Origin: Candidatus Brevifilum fermentans
GTDB lineage: Bacteria; Chloroflexota; Anaerolineae; Anaerolineales; Villigracilaceae
Direction: 5' to 3'
Length of the DNA stretch: 64,000 bases
Assembly: GCA_945877125.1 (NCBI GenBank)
Contig: CAMCQT010000010.1
Coordinates: forward strand, 1 to 64,000
Positions within the stretch are counted from its first letter, which is position 1; every line of letters begins with the position of its first letter. The notes under the pieces are model-generated. The model did no database searches. It had not been told where the DNA came from and worked only from the letters and a program-made list of their open reading frames with translations. The position numbers and the translations under genes were made by a program. This document shows, in pieces, positions 27,534 through 35,666 of the stretch.

Positions 27534-28979
27534 ATGAAAAACTGGAACAACACTCACACCCTCATCCTCGGCGCAGCAAGACAAGGCATAGCCCTTGCCC
27601 GCTGGCTCTCACGTCACGGTTCACATGTGACCCTGAGTGATTCGCGCAGTTTGGATGAACTTGCTTCTGCCCGCGCCTCTCTCGCCGATACAGATGTGGA
27701 ATGGGCTGTGGGTGGGCATCCGCTGGAATTGTTGAACAAGACCGATGTGCTTTGCCTTTCTGGCGGCGTCCCGTTGACCTTGCCCATCGTGCAGGAAGCC
27801 GTCAAGCGTGGCATCCCACTTTCAAACGACACGCAAATTTTTATGGAAGTGGCACCCTGCAAAACCATCGGCATCACAGGCTCGGCGGGCAAGACCACGA
27901 CCACGACGTTGGTGGGGAGGATGGCGAGAAAGGCAAAGGATGAAGGCGGAAGGATGAAGGATGAAGAGAGCGACAAGTCATCTGTTATTCATCCTTCATC
28001 CTTCATAATTCATCCTTCGGTTTTCGTCGGCGGCAACATCGGTGACCCGCTCATCAACTACGTTGACGATATGACGGAAAACGATCTGGCGATTTTGGAG
28101 ATTTCATCTTTCCAATTGGAGCAGATGACCATCTCACCAAATATCGCGGCGATTCTAAATATCACGCCCAATCATTTGGATCGTCACGGTACGATGGATG
28201 CGTACACTGCGGCGAAGGCGCGCATTTTGGAATTTCAGACTGAAAAAGATACCGCCATCCTCGGTCACGATGACAAGGGTGCGTGGGATTTGCGGAACAA
28301 AGTGAAAGGCAAACTGCTGACATTTAGTTTGCAGGATTTGGATCAAGGCTTAAGCGGCGCGTATCTTCATGATGGATTGTTGAACTTGCGCGACGGCAAT
28401 GCATATCTGCCTTTGATGTTGCGCGAGAAAATCAAATTGCCCGGCGACCACAATGTAGCCAACGTGCTTGCGGCTTTCACCATCGGTCACGCGGCTGGAT
28501 TTAAGTTGGATGACATGCTCGAAACCGTAGAAGAATTCCGCGGTGTGCCGCACAGGCTGGAACTCGTCCGCGAGTTGAACGGCGTGCGCTGGTACAACGG
28601 CTCGATTGCGACTGCGCCAGAACGAAGCATGGCAGATATTCATGCGTTTACTGAGCCGATTGTGTTGATGCTTGGCGGACGTGACAAGGATTTACCCTGG
28701 GATGGAATCGCTAAACTGATTCACGAACGCGTGGATCATGTGGTGCTTTTTGGTGAGGCGGCAGAACTGATTCAGAAAGCCGTATCAGCTGTCAGCGGAG
28801 AGCGAAGCGTTGATCTTCATCGCGCAAAGAATCTTAAAGAGGCAGTCGCTATCGCCGCAGAAGTTGCCACGGTGGGAGACATCGTCCTGTTTTCACCAGG
28901 CGGCACGAGTTATGACGAGTTCAAAGATTTTGAAGAGAGAGGAGAAACCTTTAGAAAATGGGTACTGGAACTTTCGTAA
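27534..28979 (+). CDS. murD: UDP-N-acetylmuramoylalanine--D-glutamate ligase MurD
   Basis: The 481-residue ATP-dependent ligase adds D-glutamate to UDP-MurNAc-Ala. The P-loop is GITGSAGKTTTTTLVG (about 113-128), followed by VGGNIGDPLI, EISSFQLE and NHLDRHGTMDAY. Between the P-loop helix and the next strand (about residues 136-162) lies a 27-residue stretch rich in Lys, Asp, Ser, His and Pro. It is encoded by an inverted pair of GGATGAA/ATCCTTC arrays (27938-28018) and looks inserted into a surface turn. The gene starts right after another array without a ribosome-binding site. Its 3' end overlaps ftsW by 22 bases. Confidence 0.96.
   Translation: MKNWNNTHTLILGAARQGIALARWLSRHGSHVTLSDSRSLDELASARASLADTDVEWAVGGHPLELLNKTDVLCLSGGVPLTLPIVQEAVKRGIPLSNDTQIFMEVAPCKTIGITGSAGKTTTTTLVGRMARKAKDEGGRMKDEESDKSSVIHPSSFIIHPSVFVGGNIGDPLINYVDDMTENDLAILEISSFQLEQMTISPNIAAILNITPNHLDRHGTMDAYTAAKARILEFQTEKDTAILGHDDKGAWDLRNKVKGKLLTFSLQDLDQGLSGAYLHDGLLNLRDGNAYLPLMLREKIKLPGDHNVANVLAAFTIGHAAGFKLDDMLETVEEFRGVPHRLELVRELNGVRWYNGSIATAPERSMADIHAFTEPIVLMLGGRDKDLPWDGIAKLIHERVDHVVLFGEAAELIQKAVSAVSGERSVDLHRAKNLKEAVAIAAEVATVGDIVLFSPGGTSYDEFKDFEERGETFRKWVLELS
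27938..28018 (+). repeat. Inverted heptanucleotide arrays inside murD
   Basis: Four units of GGATGAA type (27938-27965) are followed 25 bases later by four units of ATCCTTC type (27991-28018), the complement, so RNA or DNA can fold into a hairpin. The total of 81 bases equals 27 codons and keeps the frame. Confidence 0.9.
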
Positions 28980-30205
28980 CCGAACGACCTTATAAATTGC
29001 CCAGATTCACGGGCGGCTTCGACATGCCTTTGCTGGTGGTGGTTGTGGCATTGATCGTGTTTGGGCTGGCGATGTTGTATTCTTCCTCATGGGATTTCTC
29101 GCTCGGCGCGTATGGCGATGCGATGTATATGTTCAATCGTCAAATCAGCTGGCTTGGGCTTGGCTTGGCAGCCGCGCTGGCTCTTGCATTTTTTGATTAT
29201 CACAACTGGCGCACATTCGTTGTGCCTGCCATGGGCTTGACCATTATTTTGTTGGTCACCGTTTTGTTGATGAACGGCATTCGCTTCGGCGCGAAACGCG
29301 CCATCCTCGGCGGTTCGGTTCAGCCTTCTGAATTGGCGAAGCTGGTTTCGATCCTTTATCTCAGCGTTTGGTTGTATGCCAAGCGCGAGTACCTGCACGA
29401 CCTTTCTCTCGGATTGGTTCCGCTGGGCGTGATTTTGGGTATCGTCGGCGGCTTGATCTACCAACAACCTGACCTGAGCGCCGCTGCGACAGTTCTCATG
29501 CTAGGCGGTTTGCTCTTCTTCCTTGCAGGCGGTGATTTGAAACAGATCGGCGTTTTGCTGATCGTTGCTGTGCTTGCCGCGTGGTTGGTCGCATCCATTA
29601 GTTTGACTGGTCAGCAGCGCGTATCAGATTTTGTCGCGGGTATCAAAGACCCGTTGCAGGCTTCGTATCACGTGCGCCGCTCGTTTGAAGCCATCGTCAA
29701 CGGCGGATGGTTCGGCGCGGGGTTGGGTCAATCGCAATCCAAACTCACGGGGTTGCCTGTGCCGCCAACCGATAGTGTCTTCGCGGTAGTCGTCGAAGAA
29801 CTCGGCTGGTTCGGCGCAGTTGGCTTGATCGGTTTATATGGTTTTCTCGTCTGGCGCGGATTGGTCATTGCGCGCCGCGCGCCCGATATGCTCGGCACGC
29901 TCCTCGCTTCGGGTCTTGCCATGTGGATCGCTTTTGAGGCGTTGGTCAATATGGCGGTCATGGTCGGACTCCTGCCGTTTGCAGGAAACGCGTTACCCTT
30001 TATCAGCGCGGGCGGCTCCAATTTAGTTGCCACACTTGCCGCGCTCGGCATTCTTTTTAATATTTCCCGCCAAAGAGGCGAAGGTACAATTTCAGATGAC
30101 GAATGGAGGTCTTATAGTGCGGTTGCTAATTTGCGCGGGTGGAACGGGCGGCGGGGTTTATCCCGCGCTCGCCGTTCTCGAAGCGTTGAAAAAGTTGCTA
30201 GTTGA
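28958..30205 (+). CDS. ftsW: Lipid II polymerase FtsW
   Basis: The 415-residue SEDS-family membrane protein polymerises septal glycan strands with FtsI. Ten helices are predicted. Family motifs include LYSSSWDFSL (about 37), FGAKRAILGGSVQPSELAKL (about 112-131), YQQPDLSAAATVLMLGGLLFF (about 168-188) and FISAGGSNLVATLAALGIL near residues 349-367. The ATG overlaps the end of murD by 22 bases. Its last 29 codons overlap the start of murG, and the basic C-terminal tail is thus encoded in the same DNA as the MurG glycine loop. The TGA stop lies in the first unit of the murG array. Confidence 0.96.
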   Translation: MGTGTFVTERPYKLPRFTGGFDMPLLVVVVALIVFGLAMLYSSSWDFSLGAYGDAMYMFNRQISWLGLGLAAALALAFFDYHNWRTFVVPAMGLTIILLVTVLLMNGIRFGAKRAILGGSVQPSELAKLVSILYLSVWLYAKREYLHDLSLGLVPLGVILGIVGGLIYQQPDLSAAATVLMLGGLLFFLAGGDLKQIGVLLIVAVLAAWLVASISLTGQQRVSDFVAGIKDPLQASYHVRRSFEAIVNGGWFGAGLGQSQSKLTGLPVPPTDSVFAVVVEELGWFGAVGLIGLYGFLVWRGLVIARRAPDMLGTLLASGLAMWIAFEALVNMAVMVGLLPFAGNALPFISAGGSNLVATLAALGILFNISRQRGEGTISDDEWRSYSAVANLRGWNGRRGLSRARRSRSVEKVAS

Positions 30206-31322
30206 AGGTGAAAAAGTTGCAGGTTTGCAGGTTACAGGTTTAAAGGTTAATAACCTTCCAACCTTCCAACCTTCCAACCTTGAATCTTCATCCTTCATCT
30301 TTCATCCTTCATCCTTTCAAACCCTCTGGGTTGGCGGTGAAGGCGGCATGGAAGAGGAACTCGTGAATCGCGCGGGCATCTCTTATCGTTCCATACCTGC
30401 GGCGGGTGTGCATGGCGTTGGCTTGCACGCGCTGCCCGGCAACATCGCAAAACTCACGCGCGGTGTGCTGGCTTCGCGCCGCATTTTGCGCGAGTTCAAA
30501 CCCGATGTGCTTTTCTTCACTGGCGGCTTCGTCGCCGCGCCCATGGCTTTGGCTGGCTCAAATATTCCAACCGTATTGTATGTGCCCGATATTGAGCCCG
30601 GTCTCGCGCTCAAATTCCTCTCCCGCTTTGCAGATGTCGTCACTGTGACCGCTTCTGACTCAAGAAGATATTTTTCACGCCCCGAGCGAGTCAAACTCAC
30701 AGGCTATCCGCTTCGCTCCGACCTTTCAAATTGGTCCCGCGAAAAAGCATTTTCTCACTTTGGGTTGGACGCTTCACTTCCAGTCCTGCTCATCACCGGC
30801 GGAAGCAAAGGCGCGCGCTCGATCAACATGGCAGTCTTGAAGCATCTCATCGAACTGCTGGGTGTTGCACAAGTTATTCACATCACAGGTTCTCTCGATT
30901 GGCCCGTGGTCGAGAAAGCCGCACAAGAATTACCCGCGGAATTAAAGTCTCGTTATCATGCCATGCCATATTTGCACGAAATGGGCGCCGCACTCGCCGC
31001 CGCAGATTTAGTCCTCTCGCGTGCGGGCGCGTCTACCCTGGGCGAATATCCGCTGTTTGGTTTACCTGCCGTGCTCGTACCGTATCCGTATGCCTGGCGC
31101 TATCAAAAAGTAAATGCCGATTTCCTTGCCGAACACAATGCAGCAATTATCTTGCAGGACGAATTATTGAACGATAAACTTTTAAGCATTCTGAAAGACC
31201 TGCTCTTGAACAAACATAAACTTGAAGCCATGCGTGCCGCAGCCAAAAAATTATCACACCCCAACGCGGCATCCGTTATCGCCAGTCAATTGCTTGAACT
31301 GGCCGGAGGACGGCCCTCATGA
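30117..31322 (+). CDS. murG: Lipid II synthase glycosyltransferase MurG
   Basis: The 401-residue GT28 enzyme adds GlcNAc to lipid I. GTG at 30117 is the start because GGAGG lies seven bases before it and the protein then begins directly with the glycine loop (LLICAGGTGGGVYPALAVLE). That loop has Gly where the usual His of GGTGGH occurs. About 36-40 residues (near 29-68) are encoded by heptanucleotide arrays (30201-30320) and expand the loop before VGGEGGMEEELV. The second glycine loop (ITGGSKGARSINM) and LSRAGASTLGEYPLFGLPAVLVPYP are intact. It overlaps ftsW by 89 bases. Confidence 0.95.
   Translation: MRLLICAGGTGGGVYPALAVLEALKKLLVEGEKVAGLQVTGLKVNNLPTFQPSNLESSSFIFHPSSFQTLWVGGEGGMEEELVNRAGISYRSIPAAGVHGVGLHALPGNIAKLTRGVLASRRILREFKPDVLFFTGGFVAAPMALAGSNIPTVLYVPDIEPGLALKFLSRFADVVTVTASDSRRYFSRPERVKLTGYPLRSDLSNWSREKAFSHFGLDASLPVLLITGGSKGARSINMAVLKHLIELLGVAQVIHITGSLDWPVVEKAAQELPAELKSRYHAMPYLHEMGAALAAADLVLSRAGASTLGEYPLFGLPAVLVPYPYAWRYQKVNADFLAEHNAAIILQDELLNDKLLSILKDLLLNKHKLEAMRAAAKKLSHPNAASVIASQLLELAGGRPS
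30201..30320 (+). repeat. Heptanucleotide and octanucleotide arrays inside murG
   Basis: Units GTTGAAG, GTTGCAG, GTTACAG run to AACCTTCC octamers and then to TTCATCC heptamers. They are translated in frame as part of MurG. The first unit also supplies the ftsW stop. Confidence 0.85.
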
Positions 31323-31870
31323 TGAGTATTATTTACCTCTTTTGGATGTATGTCCTGCTATTTGCTATTATCGGCGCCATGCGCGGGTGGGCAAAGGAAT
31401 TGATGGTTTCGTTCAGCGTGGTCACTGCGCTGGCAGTCAATATGCTGCTGGAAAAATATATTCCCCTTGTGCGCGATCTCGTGAGACCTGGCGAGCAGCC
31501 GACGCAAGATGCCCTCATCGCAGAGTTTTGGATTCGTACCCTGGTTTTGATCGCGCTGGTTTACTTTGGTTATCAAACGGTATCCATTTCGCGCTTTGCA
31601 TCCAAAGCGATGCGTGAGCGGTTGCAAGACTCGCTTTTTGGCGCGGTGCTGGGTGGTTTTAATGGCTATTTGGTTGCAGGTTCTGTTCTTTACTACAATC
31701 ATATGGGAAACTATCCCTTTCCTACTGTTGTCAGCCGTGCCGCAGACCCAGTCCTTGCCCAGTCAATTGAAAATATGATGAAATACATGCCGCCGCAATT
31801 CCTCGGCGAACCCGGCATTTACTTTGCCGTCATCATTATTTTGATCTTTATTATTGTGGTGTACATCTAG
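31319..31870 (+). CDS. CvpA-like membrane protein
   Basis: The 183-residue protein has about four hydrophobic helices and the N-terminal GAMRGWAKELMVSFSVV segment typical of CvpA/colicin V production proteins, with YVLLFAIIGAMRGW before it and LQDSLFGAVLGGFNGYLV about two-thirds along. CvpA proteins support envelope integrity under stress in other bacteria; the exact function is not known. It overlaps murG by four bases and lies between murG and murC, so it is part of the dcw transcript. The last helix (about 165-183) is at the very C-terminus. Confidence 0.8.
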   Translation: MMSIIYLFWMYVLLFAIIGAMRGWAKELMVSFSVVTALAVNMLLEKYIPLVRDLVRPGEQPTQDALIAEFWIRTLVLIALVYFGYQTVSISRFASKAMRERLQDSLFGAVLGGFNGYLVAGSVLYYNHMGNYPFPTVVSRAADPVLAQSIENMMKYMPPQFLGEPGIYFAVIIILIFIIVVYI

Positions 31871-31879
31871 TATTAATTT

Positions 31880-31927
31880 GGAGTGTGACAGCTTGCTGTC
31901 ACATGCAGGAGCAAGCTCCTGTACTCC
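31880..31927. repeat. Cloverleaf-type palindrome upstream of murC
   Basis: The outer stem GGAGT/ACTCC encloses two perfect hairpins: TGTGACAGC with GCTGTCACA, and CAGGAGC with GCTCCTG. The same plan is seen at 1887-1944 and 58205-58268. The GACAGCTTGCTGTC core recurs after parB (59161-59184). Confidence 0.85.
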
Positions 31928-31943
31928 AGAGGAACCAACTATC

Positions 31944-33329
31944 ATGAAACGTGTTCATTTCATCGGCATCGGAGGTTCGGGACTTTCTGCCATCGCGCGC
32001 CTGCTCAAAGAGAGCGGCTACGAGGTGACAGGTTCTGACCGCACGCTTTCACAGTTTGCGATTGATCTTCAAAGTGACGGAGTTGCCATCTATATCGGAC
32101 ATCATCCGCGGAACGTGGCGGGCGCAGATATTATCATCCGCTCCTCGGCTATCGCAGACGACAATCCCGAAGTGATCGCCGCCAGACTGGAAGGCATCCC
32201 AGTTTACAAGCGCGCCGATTTCCTCGGTCAATTGATGGCAGATAAGACCGGCATTGCGGTTGCAGGTACACACGGCAAGACCACCACCACCGCCATGATC
32301 GCGTGGACTTTGTATGCGATGCAGCGCGACCCATCTTTTATTGTGGGCGGCACGTTGAATAATTTGAAAGTTAATGCGCGCGCCGGCAAAGGCAATCCCT
32401 TTGTGATCGAAGCGGATGAATATGACCGCATGTTCCTCGGACTCAAGCCGCAGATTGAAGTGGTCACCAATCTGGAGCATGACCACCCCGATTGTTACCC
32501 GACTTTTGACGACATGTACTCTGCCTTCCAAAGTTTTGTAGACCTGCTTCCGCAGGATGGCACGTTGATTGTCTGCGCGGAAGATGAAGGCGCGGTCTCC
32601 TTATTATCCTATGCGCGTCGCAAAGGAATCAGCGTTATCTCCTACGGCGTACAAAGCGAGCGGACCATCAACAGTCCGCAGTGGATGCAGGCTCGCACCC
32701 CTAAACCCAATCAACGCGGCGGCTTTGATTTTTCCGCAATGACCAACATGGGCACGGCGGCGGCTACTGTAGTGAATGTCTCTTTGCAAGTGCCTGGTGA
32801 GCATAATGTCCGCAATGCGCTTGCCACCCTGGCGGTCATCGCCACGCTGGGACTTCCGCTGCAAGAGGCGGCAGATGCCTTGGGCGAGTTCACAGGCACG
32901 GGGCGTCGTTTTGAAGTGCGCGGCGAGCGCAAAGGCGTGACCGTAATTGATGATTACGCCCATCATCCAACTGAGATCCGCGCCACGCTGGCTGGCGCAA
33001 AGGCACGTTATCCAGGTCATCGCATTTGGGCGGTCTGGCAGCCTCACACATATTCACGCACGCAAACTTTATTTTTTGAATTCTCGCGCGCCTTTGGCGA
33101 TGCGGATGAAGTGCTGGTCACTGAAATTTATGCCTCACGCGAAGCCAAACAGGATTTCTCTTCGGCGGAAGTGGTAAGTTCCATGCCTCATTCATCTGCG
33201 CGCTACACTGGCTCGCTGGAAGATACGACAAAATATTTGTTGAAGCATTTGCACTCTGGTGACGTCCTGCTTGTCCTTTCTGCAGGTGATGCAGACCAGA
33301 TCAGTACGGAAGTGTTGAAGAGGTTATAG
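31944..33329 (+). CDS. murC: UDP-N-acetylmuramate--L-alanine ligase MurC
   Basis: The 461-residue ATP-dependent ligase adds the first amino acid to UDP-MurNAc. The start HFIGIGGSGLSAIARLL is typical, followed by GTHGKTTTTAMIAW (about 107-120), EADEYDRMFL and the late DDYAHHPTEIRATL. ATG 31944 was chosen because AGAGGAA lies about ten bases before it and the Rossmann fold begins at once; the frame is open further upstream through the palindromic element, but that region is not MurC-like. It is followed by a small ORF whose ribosome-binding site overlaps the murC stop. Confidence 0.97.
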   Translation: MKRVHFIGIGGSGLSAIARLLKESGYEVTGSDRTLSQFAIDLQSDGVAIYIGHHPRNVAGADIIIRSSAIADDNPEVIAARLEGIPVYKRADFLGQLMADKTGIAVAGTHGKTTTTAMIAWTLYAMQRDPSFIVGGTLNNLKVNARAGKGNPFVIEADEYDRMFLGLKPQIEVVTNLEHDHPDCYPTFDDMYSAFQSFVDLLPQDGTLIVCAEDEGAVSLLSYARRKGISVISYGVQSERTINSPQWMQARTPKPNQRGGFDFSAMTNMGTAAATVVNVSLQVPGEHNVRNALATLAVIATLGLPLQEAADALGEFTGTGRRFEVRGERKGVTVIDDYAHHPTEIRATLAGAKARYPGHRIWAVWQPHTYSRTQTLFFEFSRAFGDADEVLVTEIYASREAKQDFSSAEVVSSMPHSSARYTGSLEDTTKYLLKHLHSGDVLLVLSAGDADQISTEVLKRL

Positions 33330-33339
33330 AGGTAATGTC

Positions 33340-33555
33340 ATGCTTGAAGAGAAAGCAAAGCAAACGATCCGAACTGAGGTCATCGCTCTGCCGCCTTTAA
33401 GAATGGTGCTTGTCCATGCAAAAGATGAACATTTGAACAAGGCAGCTTTGCAGTCTGCGATCAGAAAAATTTTGGTGATCCCTAAAACACAGGAAGAACA
33501 GATCAACGTGCAATCATTGAAAAAGTTGATCAAACATTTAGAGAAGAAACCGTAA
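33340..33555 (+). CDS. Small basic protein between murC and murB
   Basis: The 71-residue protein is not recognised. It has no signal peptide or helix long enough for the membrane, and its C-terminal part is basic and helical (NVQSLKKLIKHLEKKP). AGAGG lies seven bases before the ATG and overlaps the murC stop, and murB starts 15 bases after it, so it is very likely a translated member of the dcw operon. A bare position between two cell wall genes suggests a division or wall link, but nothing in the sequence proves it. Confidence 0.65.
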   Translation: MLEEKAKQTIRTEVIALPPLRMVLVHAKDEHLNKAALQSAIRKILVIPKTQEEQINVQSLKKLIKHLEKKP

Positions 33556-33570
33556 TATGAGAGATATATA

Positions 33571-34488
33571 ATGACGACACCCGCCCGCTTTATTGATGTG
33601 ATGCGCCTCAAGTTTGGCGCCGCAGTGCAAGAGAATGTTTCCCTTGCGCCGTACACATCCGCGCGGATTGGGGGGGCGGCCGATGTTTTTGTGAAGGTCA
33701 AGTCTGCGGATGAGTTGGCGGGTGCGATGAAGATCATCTGGGATTACGGGATGCCGTTTCATATTTTGGGCGGCGGCTCGAATATGCTGGTCAGCGATAA
33801 AGGCGTGCGCGGCGTGGTGGTTTTGAATCGGGCGAAGGAAATTCGCTTCGAAAGCGGCGACCAGCCCACAGTCTGGTGCGAAGCGGGAGTCGTGTTTAGT
33901 AATCTGGCGAATCGTTGCGCGTCCAAAGGTCTATCTGGTTTGGAGTGGGCGGCGACAGTCCCTGGTTCGGTGGGCGGTGCGGTGTATGGAAATGCCGGCG
34001 CGTTCGATGGTGACATGTCTCATAATCTCATTTGGGCTGACGTGTTGACGGTGAATGGTCGCGAGAAATTATCGGTTGAGAAAATGCAATATGGTTATCG
34101 CACAAGCGGTATAAAACGCGGCGAAATAAAAGCAATAGTACTTTCGGGCACATTGAGATTAAAAAATTCGAGTAAAGAAGAAGTGTCTGCTAAAATCAAC
34201 GAATTCAGTAGGCGCCGAAAGTCTGCGCAGCCGCCTGGTGCGAGCATGGGTTCCATGTTCAAAAACCCTGCGGGCGACCACGCGGGCCGTTTGATCGAAG
34301 CCGCGGGACTTAAAGGAACGCGCATCGGCAACGCTGAGATCAGCACGAAGCACGGCAATTTTTTTATCAATCATGGTGATACCAAGGCGGAAGATGTTCG
34401 CGCCTTAATTGATTTGGTGCAAAAAACGGTCAGCGAAAAATTTAATGTTAATCTTGAATTGGAAGTTGAACTTGTAGGAGATTGGTAA
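33571..34488 (+). CDS. murB: UDP-N-acetylenolpyruvoylglucosamine reductase MurB
   Basis: The 305-residue FAD enzyme reduces the enolpyruvyl group to make UDP-MurNAc. FAD-binding motifs are YTSARIGGAADVFV (about 28-41), ILGGGSNMLVSDKGVRGVV (about 65-83) and TVPGSVGGAVYGNAGAFDGD (about 129-148). The active-site Ser lies in GASMGSMFKNP (about 224-234), which marks a type II MurB. The last three residues (GDW) and the TAA stop are formed by a heptanucleotide array (34475-34523). It is followed by ddl after 41 bases filled by that array. Confidence 0.96.
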   Translation: MTTPARFIDVMRLKFGAAVQENVSLAPYTSARIGGAADVFVKVKSADELAGAMKIIWDYGMPFHILGGGSNMLVSDKGVRGVVVLNRAKEIRFESGDQPTVWCEAGVVFSNLANRCASKGLSGLEWAATVPGSVGGAVYGNAGAFDGDMSHNLIWADVLTVNGREKLSVEKMQYGYRTSGIKRGEIKAIVLSGTLRLKNSSKEEVSAKINEFSRRRKSAQPPGASMGSMFKNPAGDHAGRLIEAAGLKGTRIGNAEISTKHGNFFINHGDTKAEDVRALIDLVQKTVSEKFNVNLELEVELVGDW

Positions 34489-34523
34489 TTGGAGATTAGT
34501 AATTACCAATTACCAATTACGAA
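34475..34523 (+). repeat. Heptanucleotide array at the murB/ddl junction
   Basis: Seven units in perfect phase (TAGGAGA, TTGGTAA, TTGGAGA, TTAGTAA, then TTACCAA twice and TTACGAA). The left units are complementary to the right ones, so the array also forms a hairpin. It supplies the murB stop. Confidence 0.92.
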
Positions 34524-34529
34524 CTTATT

Positions 34530-35666
34530 ATGAAAAACTCTTTATCCCACCTCCGCAAACTCCGCGTCGCCGTGCTCTTCGGCGGCCGTTCCGGTGAACA
34601 TGATGTTTCACTTATGTCTGCGCGCTCTGTGCTTGCTGCGCTTGACCCCCAAAAATATGAAGTAACCCAGGTTGGCATTACACTCGACGGCGAGTGGCTT
34701 CATGATGGAAATAATACGATTGAGGCTTTTGCTCAGGGAAAGACACAGGACTTGAATCGTGTGGTTCTTCCGAGTGAGCCTTCGCATTCTGCGTTTTACG
34801 AATTACGAATGACAGATCGCGGCGAGATGCTCGAAAAGCTCGCAGATATTGATGTGTTCTTTCCCGTTTTACACGGACCTTTTGGCGAAGACGGCACGAT
34901 GCAAGGTCTGCTTGAACTGGCGGATGTGGCTTACGTGGGGGCGGGCGTGGCTGGCTCTTCCGTTGGCATGGACAAGGGCATCTTCAAAGATGTGATGCGT
35001 GCAAATGGAATTCCAATTGTGGATTCTGTGCTGGTTCTGCGTAGCGAGATTGAAAATGATATGAACGCGGTCATCGAGAAAGTTGAAAAGATGGGCGCGT
35101 ATCCGTTCTTTGCCAAACCCGCTAATCTTGGCTCTTCGGTCGGAATCAGCAAATGCAGTTCACGTTCTGACCTCAGCGAAGGGTTGATGGAAGCCGCGCG
35201 CTTTGACCGTCGCATTGTGATCGAACGCGGCGTGGGCAATGTGCGCGAAATTGAAGTCAGCGTGCTGGGCAATGAAGACCCGCAAACTTCTGTCTGCGGA
35301 GAAGTCTTGCCGAGCCGTGAGTTTTATTCCTACGAATCAAAATATATCGATGGCACATCGGGATTAATTATCCCCTCGCAATTGCCAGCCGAAGTGACTG
35401 AGAAAATCCGCGAGTATGCTGTGCGCGCCTACAAAGCCATTGATTGCGCCGGCATGGCCCGCGCTGATTTCTTCTTTGATAACGATACCCGTCAAATTTA
35501 TTTGAACGAATTAAATACATTGCCGGGCTTTACGTCCATCAGCATGTATCCAAAATTATGGCAAGCCAGCGGGTTGACCTATCCGCAGTTGGTTGACCGC
35601 TTGATCGAACTTGCGCTTGAGCGCAAAGCCCAGCGTGACCACACCGAACATCGGAGGACGGCATGA
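34530..35666 (+). CDS. ddl: D-alanine--D-alanine ligase
   Basis: The 378-residue ATP-grasp enzyme makes D-Ala-D-Ala for MurF. Motifs include VLFGGRSGEHDVSLMSA (about 14-30), FPVLHGPFGEDGTMQGLLE (about 112-130), PAKPANLGSSVGISK-like FAKPANLGSSVGISK (about 194-208) and the metal-binding end LNELNTLPGFTSISMYPKLW. Residues about 89-95 (FYELRMT) are encoded by three possible heptamer units (34795-34815), so an insertion there is possible. No Shine-Dalgarno motif is seen; the ATG follows the array at the murB end. The stop overlaps ftsQ by four bases. Confidence 0.96.
   Translation: MKNSLSHLRKLRVAVLFGGRSGEHDVSLMSARSVLAALDPQKYEVTQVGITLDGEWLHDGNNTIEAFAQGKTQDLNRVVLPSEPSHSAFYELRMTDRGEMLEKLADIDVFFPVLHGPFGEDGTMQGLLELADVAYVGAGVAGSSVGMDKGIFKDVMRANGIPIVDSVLVLRSEIENDMNAVIEKVEKMGAYPFFAKPANLGSSVGISKCSSRSDLSEGLMEAARFDRRIVIERGVGNVREIEVSVLGNEDPQTSVCGEVLPSREFYSYESKYIDGTSGLIIPSQLPAEVTEKIREYAVRAYKAIDCAGMARADFFFDNDTRQIYLNELNTLPGFTSISMYPKLWQASGLTYPQLVDRLIELALERKAQRDHTEHRRTA
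34795..34815 (+). repeat. Possible three-unit heptanucleotide array inside ddl
   Basis: TTTACGA, ATTACGA, ATGACAG are in seven-base phase and in frame (seven codons). Three degenerate units is a weak case. Confidence 0.4.

Noticed and set aside
31854-31943. N-terminal extension of MurC through the palindrome
   Set aside because: The Rossmann start of MurC is at 31944 with a ribosome-binding site; the extension is only the repeat read open.
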